This document shows positions 13,101 to 26,900 of a DNA stretch of 64,000 nucleotides, piece by piece. Positions within the stretch are counted from its first letter, which is position 1; each line of letters opens with the position of its first letter. The notes beneath the pieces are model-generated. The model was not told the origin of the DNA, searched no databases, and saw only the letters and a list, made by a program, of their open reading frames with translations. Position numbers and translations under genes: made by a program. This DNA is from Lineus longissimus (Eukaryota; Nemertea; Pilidiophora; Heteronemertea; Lineidae). Location: the NCBI RefSeq assembly GCF_910592395.1, contig NC_088319.1, positions 14,508,001 to 14,572,000 on the forward strand. The letters run 5' to 3'.

Positions 13101-16100
13101 AAGATTAATTTTGTGGGCCCACAATATGTTGGACTTTGACAGTTGGCTGTATTCTTTAAGAGCATGATGGCCCCTATGTACCTAGAGCAAGCTTGCTACC
13201 ATTTTTATACCAGAGTGGATGCGTATACCTCCTAGCGGTGCCCTGTTGTTCATTGCTTTAATCTTACATGCGCTGTTGTTTAAATTTAAATGCAGGAGGA
13301 TGCGAAATCTGACGGCAAACTCAAGGTAGAGAGTGGCGCCCTCCCATGGGAACATGATGACGCCAAGAGATGGTTCTATCGTGATCCTCAGGGGGAGCTG
13401 CAAGGTCCATTTAACTGCAACGAGATGGCGGACTGGTTTAGTGCAGGGTATTTCACGATGAATCTGCTAGTCAAGCGAGGCTGTGATGATCGATTTCAAC
13501 CTTTGGGTAGGTAAACGGTGTTTTTAGCTTATATGGGTTTAGACAAAGTGTTCCCGAATCAAAGTCAGTCTCCAGTATTGTTGGACTCGAATTCGGAGTA
13601 GAGGTGCTAATTGAGCAGCTCATCTGAGTTCTACTGAAAGGTTTCAGGATAGGCCTAGGTTAAAGTGTGAAGTCGGATGATAACCTCATCCATAGTTTGA
13701 AATATCGGGCTATAAAACTCAACTTTAATTCTAACTATTATACATTACTGATTTGTGTTGTTTGTCTATCATTTCCTGAGTCAACTCCAGTGTGCTGTAT
13801 TTCAATATTGGCTTCTTCGTTCCTCTTTCAGGTGAAATCATAAAACGGTGGGGAAGAGTGCCATTTCTTCCAGGTTCTTCTCCACCACCCCTGGTACATA
13901 CTCCGGTGAGCCAACCGGGGCCAGTCGTGGTTGCGCAGGTCACCAAAGATCAGCCGCAACCACAACCAGCACAGAATCCCCCGATGGATCCTCAAGTGAT
14001 GCTGATGTTCCAACAGCAACTCTTTCAGCAACAGTTCTATCTTAGGTGAGTCCATGGTCGGAAAGGTGCACTGTATTTAGACACAGGCCACTGGATCGAT
14101 GCCAGTTTTAAATTGCATAATGTGATGACAATTTACGATCAAGCTTGCTATATCATACTCGTGATAATCTTTTTTTCAGACAACTTCAGCTACTGCAGCA
14201 GGTTCAGCAGAACGAACGTTGCTCCAAACTTCCGCCCGAACAACAGCAAGCACTTGTCCTGCAATTGCTGATGAAACATCAACAACAACAACAGTTGGCG
14301 GCACAGGCACAACAACACCAACAACATGTCCAACTGCCACCAGGACAATTGCCACAACAACAACCACAGAAAATATCTCCAAGGTGGGTCATATTTGAAG
14401 AGTAGCTTTTCTAATACATGTCTGTTTTAAAAATGTATGATATGAAAATGGCACGCTGTCTTGTGTAGGTTTATATTTCTGATGCATTTATAATTCTTGG
14501 TGAAACGTTGTTTATCGTTTTATCATCAGGTCCACGCCAGACCAACAAGTCAATACGCCCAACTTCCAGAATAACCCAGCTGATTTGGCTGCCATGATGA
14601 ATCAGAACCTCCAAGGCCAAGCACAAGGAGCGAACCAACCCGCCGCTGGTGAGTTTGTGAATTGTTTCATGCTTATCAAACGTTATGACTTCTCCTAATA
14701 TGCGTGATCAATCGGGACCTATAATGAAAAGGGTAAGGGTTGAACAAACTCAGCTGGTGAGTGTTTATATATTGTAAATTGTATTAGAGACTGCTGAACA
14801 AAAGGAAGTATGGCTTAGGAACAGCTGATTGATCTGCCTTCGTACATGTCATGTTTGATATCTTAGGTGCTTGGATGCAGCAGTCAAGTGTTTGGGATTT
14901 GCCTGGAGATTCTGCAGCCAAGCAACAAGCGATGGAAGAGTTTGCCAGGATGGAGAATCAGAAAGAACAGAAAGTGAGCATTACATAGATTCTGGCTTTT
15001 GTTCTGATGTGGGAGAACGGAGAAGGAATTGATGTCGTCTATTTGGATGGTGACCAACCTTGCATGGTACATGTGAGAGTGACAGTAGGAAATGAACGAT
15101 CTGTGTCGGCAGCCACTGCAGGTGCAATGCCAGTGACAGTATGCCTTGCCATTATATCCAAGAAAGTAAAAACAATCTGGCCTGGGTCACTAGATTCCAT
15201 TTCCACGTCGTAGCTGCAGTGGTGTTCTGGCCTGAGTATTGTTCAGTGTTTCCTTTTGTAATAATGAGCATCATTGGTGTTCTCGTCATGAGCCAATTAA
15301 TGTTATTCTGTTTCGATTGAGCTGATGAATAGATCGCATTTCTATGTCTCTGTCATTTTCTCTAAGTAGAACCTCTACGTTGCATCTTCAGGGCAACGAG
15401 CAACGTGAAGCAGAAATGCGTGCTCAGAAACAAAAAGAGGAAGTGGATGAACACAAGCAGCGTCATGAGCAGGAGATGATGGCACGACAACAGGAAGAAC
15501 TCAAGCGACAGGAGGAGCAGGTGCGGAGGCAGCAGGAGGAGCAGGCGCGCAGGCAGCAGGAGGAGATGCAGAGACGGGAGGAAGAGATGAGGAGGCAGCA
15601 GGAGATGGACAGGCAAAGACAGATGGAGCTGCAACAGCAGGTGAGACGTTACTATCAATAGTTCAGCTGTCATTGTATGGCTTGAAAATTTAAAATCTTG
15701 TCAAACTGTCATAAAATTTGGTTGTCACTTCTTTATTCATGTGAGCGGTTGCCAGTCACAAGATAAGCAAAAAGTGCCAAATGAAATTATTTGATCTCTT
15801 GTCTTTTGCAGCAGGAGGAGGAAACTCGTAGACGCCGTGAGGATGAAGATCGGCGCCGCCAAGAGGAGGAGATGCGGCAGCGACAGCAGGAGATGGAGCA
15901 ACGCCAACGTGAGATCGAGCAACAACAGCAGATGGAGCGCCAGCGCGAGATGGAGCGTCAGATGAAAGAGGCGCAGCGACAGGAGGAGATGGAGAGAAGA
16001 AGCCAAGAGGAGATGCAGAGAAGGAAGGCTGAGATTGAACTGGATGTGCAGCGCCAGCAGGAGATACAGAGAAGACAGGTATGGGGGTTCTTTTTGGTCC

Positions 16101-19100
16101 CACACATGTTAGAAAACCTAAGACTACACCTTGTTTGTTTATTTTGACTTGTTCGCTAGCGATATAAGGGCTAATTTTCCAGTCATGTGATTCATTGCTG
16201 CTTGTGCTCTAATGATGGGTGTATGGTCTTTAAACATATTGTGTATCGAAACACTGCAGGAATTTCCGTGATATTCCGGTAATGAGAACTCAAGGAGTTA
16301 GGAGTGTCCTCTGAATATGAAAAGCTTCATGTTTTAGAACTTGAAATAACTTCCTGGTCTTTTTGTCACAGGAGATGCAGCGGCAACAAGAGATTCATCA
16401 CCAACAACAAGAGGCCCTCCGTCGTCTTCAGCAACAGCAGCTTGCTCAGATACAACTGCCTTCCACTGCCCAGTGGGGTAGCCAGACGAGTTCTGGTTCT
16501 CAACAACCCACCAATACTATGTCCCTGGCACAAATACAACAGCTTCAAGAGGAGAAAGAACGCAATGAGAGAGAGGAGGTGAGAAATGCATTGTCTGTTT
16601 ATAGATGGGGACTTTTGGCTGTTGCTTGGGATTCTGTGTGGCGGTCTCTTAGGGTCTGCGTCTGGTCTGAGCGATGAAATAGTGACAATTGATTTTAATT
16701 TTGACATGTAAATGATGATTAACCATGCTCGTGGGAATCTCTCTGAATATCAATGAGGAGTAGCTTGTCTGATACATGTCATGTTTCTCCCTCAAAATGT
16801 TTTGCCATCTGGGACAAGACACCCATTCTCTCCAATCGAAAGGCTTGTCTGGGTGCATATTCCCTCAAAAACCTTTATTTACTTATGATAAATTGTTTCT
16901 ATCCCTTCAGCAACAGCGTCAGATAGAAATTCAACGGCAGCAGATCCAGGCGTTTCAGCAACAACAGCAACAACAACAGCCGAAGAAATGGGGCAATTCG
17001 CCACGGTAAGTTACGTTCTTGTTGATAAGAAATTGTATTGCTGAAGTGGGTGTTTCTGGGGAGGATGATTCGCGATCTGAGCTGCATGTGCTGCCAAGTA
17101 AAGAGTACAACCTTCTTTAGACTGCCAAATTTTCGTGTTTTTTCTTCTCAGTTTTCACGAATAGAGTGATTATTCCAAGAAACACAAAAATATGGTGTAT
17201 CTCTGTATCCAGCATTCTGTTACTTGCTTTGCTTTTAGTATAGGCAGGGCTTTGCAGCTGCTCCAAATATTCTGTTTGCAATATTTCATTTCATAATAGG
17301 GGCCTACATTATTTTGGGTAGATAAAAAGGTCTGACTGGTATTAGTGTGCACTGCAGGCGAGCAATTTTATCACAATGACTCCAAAGATTGGCATCTTTC
17401 CTTCATTTTAGTTGCTGGCTGTGATAAAAAAATCACTTGTCTGCCGTGCACTGTAGGGAGTAGGCCTTCTCTTGGTTTTCTCTTTCTCTGAATCATTTAA
17501 AAAAGAAGACCTGTATGAGAGAGCATTGAGGTTCCTGTCCTCTCTCTCGTCATGTAGTGTCACCGCTATGACTTGATTTTTATCTATTCAGGATTCAGGA
17601 CATGAACGTTCTTGCCAACTGTCTTCCTGAGGGGTTAGTAGTTTTATGTTTGACCAGTGCTACCCAGCTAAATGTTCACCATTCTTGAGCCCTTGCCTTA
17701 AAGCTGAACTGCTTGTGAGGGTGTTTCAGAATTTTTGCAATCGGTTGAATGAACCAAGTGCACATGGTGATCGCTCTTTCGGACACCAAAGGATTACTAA
17801 TACGTCTATTCAAAATCCCACTCTCTGCTATCAAGCAACATAAACAGATGTCTTTATTGCAACAGTTCAGCTTTAATGATGCTCTTGACACTCTTCGGTA
17901 GCTCGCTTGGTCTTTGCTGTTGTTTTGTTTTCATTATTTATTGGGGAGTAGTGGAGATTATTGGAACCAGTTCATTCAGATATCAAAATGTAGTAGGGCC
18001 TATATTGGCTAGAACCGCATTGAAAGTTTCACACTGAGTTACCCAAGCTTACCTGCCAACCAAATATTCCAACTGTTCTGAGTTGACCTGATACCATACA
18101 TGTAACTGCAGGAATTGCATGTAACCTAAAGAAAGCTACATTTGAATTCTTTTCCCCCAATTACCAACTGAGATTAGATAAATTTTCATACATGGCGTTA
18201 CTTGCAAGAAAAAAACATGTCTCCTTCCCTTACACCAAGTTTTTATCTAAAGTCAGTGTTATTTTGATTGAATATCATTTCACTCTCAGTATTTGTTTCG
18301 AGCATGCTCTCATTTTCTCCTCGAGCCCTTTAGTCAGTTCAATTGGATTTTATTTCAGAAGAGACGTGCTACGTGACTTAATAAGGAGGTTAGACCCTCA
18401 TGATCCTCATCCCCTTGTAACCTTGTTCACAAATGTTTGGAAGGAAATTGAATTCGATGAGGAGAAACACCTTTGAAATTCGATTTCTATCCCTGCAAAG
18501 ACCCGACATATTTTGTCAAAGTTTCTTTTGCCTGCATGCCTTTCAAGATCATGTTGCTTTATGTTCATCACGTTATTTTTGTTGCTCACCACGGACTACA
18601 ATATCCAATCAGTGTTCTCCGCGGACGTTTCTATAAGAGGGTTGTTTTTTTTGTTTTTTTTCCATCCAAAACATTGGTGGGAATATTTAAAGAGAGTTTG
18701 CAGTGAGATTTTAGAGGGTTGCTTCTAGGAAAACCATTGCAAATTCAAAATTTTGATTTAAGGAAGGGGCCGTGGAGAATTTCCAATGTGGATAGATTTT
18801 CTCCTTTTTGTGATGGGGGGGGGGGGGGGGGTGGTGGTCCGGAGAACACTGCCAATCTAAGGTTTAGATGATGTTAGCATATAGCACCTTAGCAAACGTG
18901 TAGCCCAAGTTTATGTTCACCAGCAATGCACTTTCCTCGTTTCACATGCTAGCAGGGAATAATTTTTATCCAATGCTTCACCCCGCTAATCCTTTGAGTA
19001 TCATCAATTGTCGAGATACTTTTCAAGGTTCTTGAAGAACTGTTGATATGGACCAAGACAAGGAAGTGTCTTGCACACTTCTCGACGTCACTGTCCCTAT

Positions 19101-22100
19101 TACAAAGGTTACCCATCTTCGAGTATGATGAAACTTGCATGTTGCATTTCTTATTTTAAAGGAAAAAAATGTCTTTATTAAGGGGACTTAAAGACCTGTA
19201 GTATGGATTTAGACAGGGGAGAGAGTTATCCGTCTTCCAGTTTTGTCAATTTTGCTGTTTCCTAATTGGTTATTTCTTAACTGTTTCTCCTCCAGTATGG
19301 TGAATGCTGCGGCTCCTCCCACACAACACAAGACACTGATGGAGATTCAAGAGGAACAAGCCAGGCAGCTAGAGAAGGAGAAGATGAAGCAACAACAACA
19401 ACAACAACAGAATAAGGTACTCTCGCGTTCTCAATCTTCATATGCGTTATTATGCATAGCCCCCACTCGTGAACCAAGTTGGCCAGATGCTTCCGTCTTT
19501 GGGGTGCCTTTTGCCCATAGCTTGGGATTGCATTGGTAAGAGTCTTGAGGTTATCACACACATGGGCATGTACACTGCACCTTTGAGCTTCCAGTCTATG
19601 CCAAGGATTCGTTCAGATTTCCTTCTAGACCAGCTGCCTACCAATACTAAGGAGGCCTGACTCCCCCAGATTTGCCATTTCATCAAACACTATTATTAAT
19701 TTTTCAGGCGGCAGTCCCGTTGGCCACTGCTGCAGTGTGGGGTGGTACGACCAACTCGTCTCATTGGGCACAAGAAGGTGCATGGGGTCAGGCCGCCAAG
19801 CAGCAGGGTCTCAGCTTCTGGGATGAAGCTGTCAAGACGAGCAAGAATAAAGTTCAAGCTAAGTGAGTATCATTTGTGACCCATCACATCAACTCTGCTG
19901 AAAAGTCGCCTGGCCTTATATTGACCTGTCACTTGCAGTATGAAATCGTGTCAGTTTTTATCCGCTTTCATTATTTTGAATTTCCGTTTGATACGTATAA
20001 ATGCTCATAGGAATGTATTCATGGTCATCACATGTCACTGCCATTGTCACATCTTGTTGCTATATTTTATTTTGTCTTGTCTGTTTTCAGTAACCAGCCG
20101 TTCCCTGCTTTGAATAAACCCACCAACACTGCCAACAATCAGATTAACAAGAAGACGGCCAAGACACAGAGAGAGGAGGTACGTATTTACTTTACCAGAA
20201 TCGGACAATAAATCACCAGAAATCAGCCATTTACAGCAAAATACTGACCCCTTCTCCAATTCATTTTAGAGGTTTTCCATTCAGTGCCATTTTCTTGATG
20301 GAACAACATAGTGGTTGACTAAATTTTATGTCAATCCAATCCCAATTCTTTATCTTACAGGAGAATATCCAGAGGTTGTTCCAGGAGCGTTTGCCTACTG
20401 GCAACGATGACTTCAGCCAGTGGTGCGAGTCAGCCTTGCATGGCATGGGAGCCTCTGTAGACAGTGAGTAGTGCCACATTTACGAGTTGGTATAGCTGTG
20501 TAGTCAGTGATTGGGTATAGCCCTGTATTCAACGATTGGGTATAGCTCTGTATTCAACGATTGGGTATAGCTTTGTATTGATGGGTTCTTTCAACTTCCT
20601 CTGGTTATATGTTTTAAAAGATAGAACACTTTTTGTTGGGACACATTTGACTCGAGAATGTCCAGTTGCTCTTAAGAGGTGCCATTATGTTTCTTCCCCT
20701 TCTACATTGTGATGATGAGGGCTTGTGTTGGTAGTACCCGTTAAAAAAGCTGGAGTGGATTCCCATACACAAAACTATTTTTGGTTTCCCTCTGGAACAT
20801 ATGAAATTTGGTTATGGTGTAAAAAGATATTGCAAGGTTTTGACCCAATAACTGCTAATGACAATGAAGTATTTGTACTGACTAATTTTAGGAACCATCC
20901 AATTTGGCAGCGTCATCGAAGTTATCCAGTATCGGTACTGTCAATACTCCTCTGAAATACAATGTCCCTGCTATTTGGCCTCAGATTTCATTTCAGTGAA
21001 CTTTTTTTCTTCCAAGCTCTGTCATTTATTTCCCACCACTTTTCATTGTAATTATCACACATGCTTTTAATCCTCATCCGATTTGCTATCTAAAAGTATT
21101 GGTGTGGGAATCACTACTGATTGTCATCAGGTGCAATCATAACAGTTTGATTTCATTCCATCATTTCCCTTAGTCAGCTGTTGTTTATGGTTGAAATAAG
21201 TGTTTAGAAAGTTTTTAAAATCCACCATTACTTAGACAGATTGAAAAGCATTTTCATGTTTTCCGTGTGTATCCTCAGTTAAGAGGTCACTTGAAGTTAG
21301 GTGTGAAAACTCTGGTTATTCTTTAGTCTGGTGTGTTTGTGTAGAAAGTATGCAGGCTGATTGATTTATAAAAAGATTTGTTAAAAAATTGACACAGATT
21401 TGGGGTTTCTAGACGGTAGTTCTCCAGTTTTAACCATTAAGAAAATAGGACTGTGTCCTTTATTAGGCCTTGCACTATATCCAGAAATGGGTCAGAACAA
21501 GTTGCTTTCTGTGTAAAAACCCACCGTATTAGACCAAAAAAAGACTTGCATAAACTATTTGATTCTAAGCCGAGGTGTTTCCTATTTTTCAGTCCCAACA
21601 TTTGTCACTTTTCTCTGCGAAGTTGACTCTCCATATGAGGTGAGTTGAGCTCCACTCGTTCTTTCAGCAATCGTTTTGGAACAAAAAGTAAGATAAAGTG
21701 GTGCAATTATAGTCCTTACAGTGTAGAAAAAAAACTCATGCTCACTGAGACCCTAATTGTACCAGGGCTAAAATTGTATCACTCTACTAGTGCATAGGGA
21801 AAGTTTTCTGTCAGTGGATGCCTGCACCTGTGCAAATGCTGACGACTCATCTGTGTAAATCTTTGGGGTACCTGTATGTAGGAGCATTGGGGGTGGGAGT
21901 TGGGGTGGTCAATCAGGTTCAATTCAAAGACAAATTAACAGCATCATGAAATCCTACGTCGAGTTTTTGTTCGAGTCACAGCATTGTTTGTTCAGTAGCT
22001 CTGCTTGTGACTCAGCAGACAAATTGATAAAAATTGATAATATTTACCTTGGTTGTTAATCAAATGTCATTTGACACAACCGTCCAAATGTGGCAAAGAT

Positions 22101-23972
22101 CAGGAAATAAGGGTGTGGATGACAGTTTGTCCTGGTGGTAACTTGCTCTAAATTTTTATCAGGTCCACGATTATGTGCGATCATATTTGGGTGAGAGCCG
22201 TGAAGCGAGTAACTTTGCCAAGATGTTTATTGAGAAGAGGAGCAAAAGCCGTAACCACCACAGGCCAGTGGAGGTAGGTCCTTAGACGAATTCGTTTGCA
22301 ACTGTTGATGCCACTTGTTTGAGGTTTCGGTACATTTAATAACTGACGAGCTGATGGTGATCATTTGTGATAGGGGAAAATATCCAGAAGTTCAAAGTCG
22401 ATAATCATACTAAGGAGCTGAAAATGCTAGCCACATGAATTTTACTTCCTGTTCAACTTCAATTTCAAATCAATGCAGTGGGGAATTCCTACTCGATCCA
22501 TAGTTTCAAGTTCATCTCATCGTGGCAAAATGTAACTATTTCATCTTATTTTATCATGTTGTTTTCCATGACCTTATTATTCAAGATATCACCATCAGTT
22601 CTCAATGGGTTCAGTTCTATTTCTGTTCTAACTCCTTCAGTATCATCCCATTTCCTACCGTAACCTTTAATATCCCTTCATCACATTTCGACCAACATTT
22701 TTTTACCAGTTTTATAATCACAAAGAATGCTTCATTACCTGTCTCGTGGCTTGCAGTTGCACACCCATGTCGACCTGTTTGCTTTCAAGAGAACAGAATT
22801 GCACATTATGATGGTTATGGCACTGGCATAGTCTAACTTAATAATATGTTGTCTTTTGAACTCTCTGCAATGTGATGAGTGCAGGGCCACACTTGCTTCT
22901 GTCAGCTTCTCACTGAAGGTGTGAAGATACGTTGTAAGCTTTATTCAGTAGGCTTCTGAAGACGCATCTTTTCTGCATGTGCTATTGGACAGTTTTCTTG
23001 GAGGAAGGTCCCCGAACCACGGAAGGGCACTTTATTAATGAAAGGCACAGAGCACAGGGGACTAAGTTCACTTTTGAGGAGAAAAAAGTTGACAAGAACA
23101 GAAAGTGCTGCCATCTATTGACTACAGTCGAGCATGAAGAAAAAACCTTTTCTTCTATACTTTTTAGCACTACTCTATTTGCCTGCACTGCAAAACATAG
23201 GATGTTTCCTCATTACTTTCCGTTAACAGATCTTAAGTTGTAGATTATGCTTTTCTTTAGGTTTTTCATCATCTTAATTTTTTTTCTTCTGATGTCTCAT
23301 GTTTTGTTTGAGGAAGTTGGAAGAATTGCATTGTTTTCATTTCTAACCTGCCGCATGGTGACCTTACTATGAAGTTGTGTTTGTTTGCATGAAATCTAAA
23401 CAGTTTCTGGAAAAGCCAGTGGGAAGAACTGAAAACCTGTTGGAAATGCAGCCAAGTTGGCACATCGTAATGTTATTTCTCATGTTGAATTTTGAACTCC
23501 TCTCTCACGTTTCCGAGTGAGATGCTTAGTGTTGATTACAATACAATAAATGTCCTTGCTCACGATGTCGGTTTTTGCAACTCTTCGATTGACAATCGTT
23601 AGTCCGGAGCAACTGCCAAACTGAATTATAACATCTGTCTCTGGTTGTGGCCCTCATGCATATTTGCGATGATCAACTCTCCAGGGGTGTAGGTCTTGGC
23701 TCCCTAATGAGCTGTTCAGTCTTCACTTCGGCTCCAAGTTCTAAATCTTTTCTCTCTATCTCCAGGAGGATTCAATGTGGGGCCCGGCACCGGCCGTCAA
23801 CCCCAACCTCAGCAAGGTCGGCGGGCAAGTCCCTGGTGACTTTCAAATGGTCGGCGCAGCCAATAAGAAGGCAAAGAAGAAGATGCAGAAACTCGACAAC
23901 AGCATCTTGGGATTCACAGTTCACGCTAACCCTGATCGCATCAACGCTGGCGAGATTGAAATGTGTGACTAA
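10177..23972 (+). CDS. GIGYF: GIGYF (GRB10-interacting GYF protein)
   Basis: Twenty-three coding exons keep frame for 1355 aa (human GIGYF2 is about 1300): 10177-10208, 10490-10709, 10893-11134, 11382-11641, 11926-12140, 12256-12396, 12604-13056, 13296-13506, 13832-14045, 14180-14383, 14530-14648, 14867-14973, 15392-15640, 15812-16078, 16372-16578, 16911-17005, 19296-19416, 19708-19862, 20091-20178, 20361-20463, 21593-21639, 22163-22273, 23766-23972. The N-terminus has the 4EHP-binding segment [11 protein letters not shown] (39-49), then an RG-rich tract. The GYF domain (about 545-600) carries [18 protein letters not shown] long Q/E/R-rich coiled coil follows, then [11 protein letters not shown] and the terminal [18 protein letters not shown] block. 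GIGYF pairs with 4EHP to repress translation, recruited through PPGL-type ligands. The ATG follows a 5' UTR exon starting at 10131. Confidence 0.96.
17592..17633 (+). other. Possible 42-base cassette exon in GIGYF intron 16
   Basis: Preceded by TATCTATTCAG and followed by a GG|GTTAGT donor. The length is a multiple of three, and in the phase of the flanking exons it is open, adding the 14 residues [14 protein letters not shown] between the SPR of exon 16 and the MVN of exon 17. Chance can produce such a unit in a 2.3 kb intron; there is no further support. Confidence 0.25.
18815..18831. repeat. Poly-G run
   Basis: An uninterrupted run of about 17 G in GIGYF intron 16. Similar homopolymers occur at 40590-40601 (G), 48210-48222 (C) and 50290-50306 (G). 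Their lengths are prone to sequencing error. Confidence 0.9.
20491..20580. repeat. 25-base minisatellite, about 3.6 copies, GIGYF intron 20
   Basis: Units begin at 20491, 20516, 20541 and 20566 with TATAGC..., most ending ATTGGG. The second and third copies differ at a single position; the first is more diverged and the fourth is truncated. It starts 28 bases after the exon 20 donor. Confidence 0.9.
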
Positions 23973-26900
23973 ATCCATTATGACATTTTTGTGCAAGGTT
24001 TTTTGTTCGACGCAAAAAATTTGTTCATTGAATTTTATCAAGTCTTTTCTTCTTTGTAATATCTGCTTGTTTCAGCATGTGCTCTCAGCTCCTAAATGGT
24101 CCTAGCCAAATTCCTGTCCTGTATCAGGCAGATGGGCAGCCATCTTAGATTTTGTGATCATATGCTGTGGCCATCTTGATTTTCTGTCCACAGTGCATCT
24201 ACAGTACATCTACAGTACATCTAGGACCGTTGCACAGTATAACTTAAATTTAGGGTTATCTTGTTTGCAGAAAATTTCACCCCGGTTTCATTTCTGATTT
24301 AGGAAAAAGTTGAGAGAAAGATTTGATTAAATTCGGCTGAATGCCCTTAATAGTGTTGGTGAAAATCTTGCCAAAAGAATATAATGTACAGCAGAGTTGA
24401 TATTATGAAAATACTGTTTGTAAATTGGAATCTTTAACTCTTGGTGTGGTCTGCTTTTGGATGATTTGAATGCAGAATAGGGTTGTCAGTTTCGTGTCAG
24501 CTTGCCCTAAGCTCTCTCTTTTACCAATTTGGTTGATGAATCTGTTGCCGATTTGGCTGATGAGGTGAGGGCAAGTTTGACCAAGTTGGGTTGAGGCAGA
24601 ACACATGTATCATGTTGTATGAAAAGTTTCTGAAAAATCACAGGAATTTCGAAATTTGACCTCCTTATGTACAACTGTTTTCCATAAATCATCAACTTGG
24701 CGTTGGGACAAAAAAGCGCCGTCCGGTGTGATATTTTGTGTAGGAAATGTTTGATTGCGATCGAAAGACATGATCGTCTGTGCCATGATTTCAAAGTTTT
24801 TGTGATTTTCAGAAAATGTCTTTAAAAGTAGTTTGTAGTGGGTTCAAGCCATGGGTCTCTGAACCTCAGTAATGAAACTTTATCTATTCCCTATTCAGAA
24901 ATAGGGATGTACTGAAAAAAACTGCTGGTTAACAGAAAATCTTTTTCTTCTTGGAGTTAGTGGCAGCACAGACAGAAACTTCCATCTCATCGAGCCGTCA
25001 TGGACCCCACCCAGGCATGAAATATATTATCAATTCCAGATCCACAGGTTTGGCCCCTGCATGGGATCTTTTAAGACCTCATTGTGAAAAGATTTCATAT
25101 CTGAACTCAATAGCAGTAGCTGGACAAGATATTTGGAGTGATGTTCGAATAAATTACAAAGAATTTGTGCTTCCTGCTATATGTATATTCCGGAAGTTTG
25201 TCCTGCAGAGATAAGTCAGGTCACTCTGTGTTGTGAAATCTGTCAGTCTCTGTGTGGCTAATATTTTATTTTACAAAGCAGATATCATTGAGGAGATCTC
25301 TTGACTTGAGCTGTAATGAGGAAGAACGGAAATTACTGGCAGCTGTGAACATTGTGTAGTTTGCTGTGTGTGTGTCTAGAGAGTTACTTGGGTTACAGCT
25401 TGACATTCACGCAAATTTTCTACTGACTGTCCACTTTCAGATGCTTCGAAATTCAGACAACTGTTAATGATTTCCACAACTCCTCATTTCATCGGCACAC
25501 CTTTAAACTTCAAGCAGATGGCTCTAAATGTGATCGTAGATTGCACCACATGTATTTCCTAAATTCTGTTGGATTTCTCGGTGAGGGCTTTAAAACCATG
25601 TTTGATTTTTCAGCTTGTTGAAACAAGAGGGTCTCCAACATATGAACTGTCAAAAAAATGTGCTATTGTCCACTTCCCCGATTGTCATATGAAATATCTA
25701 CCGGCAGTTGATTAAAATATTTGACTAAAAGGGGTTTACATGTAACTACTTTGCATGTACAGGGGTTTACACGTCTAGGACCACCCAGTATGTATTTTCC
25801 ATAAGGTTGTAGTTTTTGACATTCTGTTCATAAATCAAAGTGATTTCATGAATTGGTTGCATATTTTTGCAGAATTCTCTTTGTGAAAGTTGTCGGTTGT
25901 GTCTGTTCATGTTGGTGATATTTTTTTCGAAGTTTTGAATAATATTTTGAACTGCTGTATTACAGTAAGTAATGGGGTGTACATATTTTATTTTCTTGAA
26001 TTTTTTGCTGCTGTGGTGGAGCCATACCATGGGTGGTCCTGATTGGTGGTTTTATGTTAAAATCCAGCACATTTCTCACTTAAAATTTTTCTAAACAAAT
26101 TTTTCAAAAATATGTGAACTGCTACAGCCAAGTGTGAACACACCAATGCAAATTTCTCTGCTGTATTTCACATGCTGTTGGTCACTACAGCGTGAAATGT
26201 ATACCAGTACTCCATTATCCATGAAATCTACTTCCATAGTACCAATTCACATTGGTGTGAACTGCTACAGTATAGACCACAGCATCCTTGACAGGCCTTA
26301 CTGTATTTCGCACCGATGGACTGTGCTCTCATGAGAACCTGAACTGCTACAGCTGGTACAGCTAGCTGTTATATCAGATTATCATTATCTTAGCTAAGGA
26401 ACGTCATGGTCTCCTAGTTCTGTACTAGTGGGTCATAAATTGCATGCAATGCATAAAACCTTTTTCTTTGGTAGTTTGGGACACTTTGGACGGCATCCAT
26501 TATAAGTCGTGAATAAAATCATTTGGGACTAGGTACACGGTTTGGCAACCTCAATCTGAAAAGACTTGCTAGAATGACGGACGTCTTGAAAAGTTTACTT
26601 TAAAGTTTCTTGTCCAAAAAGTTGAAAATTGGAACAGTGATCACTGACAGCTTATGTTACATATCTATTTTTCTAGTTTTGAACTCTCAGTTTTACGCAA
26701 AAGATGATAATCCCAAGGGCAGTTAAAGCAAAATCAATTGATTTCCTCCGGGTGCTCCGGTTTCCTCCTTCTTAAAATGCCCTTGTTAAACTTAAGAGAA
26801 CTTGATTACTGATTTTCTAAAGAGAACCAAATTTAAGCTCTGTTGAAATTATAATGAAAGAGAAGTGATTATACAGCTTGCTGTACACTACTCGTGTGGA

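Noticed and set aside
15362-16105. Leucine-rich minus-strand open frames
   Set aside because: They mirror the Glu/Gln/Arg-rich coiled-coil exons 13 and 14 of GIGYF; the repeats in the codons produce the open frame.
24951-25214. 87-codon open frame downstream of GIGYF
   Set aside because: No recognisable domain or matching splice sites; probably 3' UTR or intergenic sequence.
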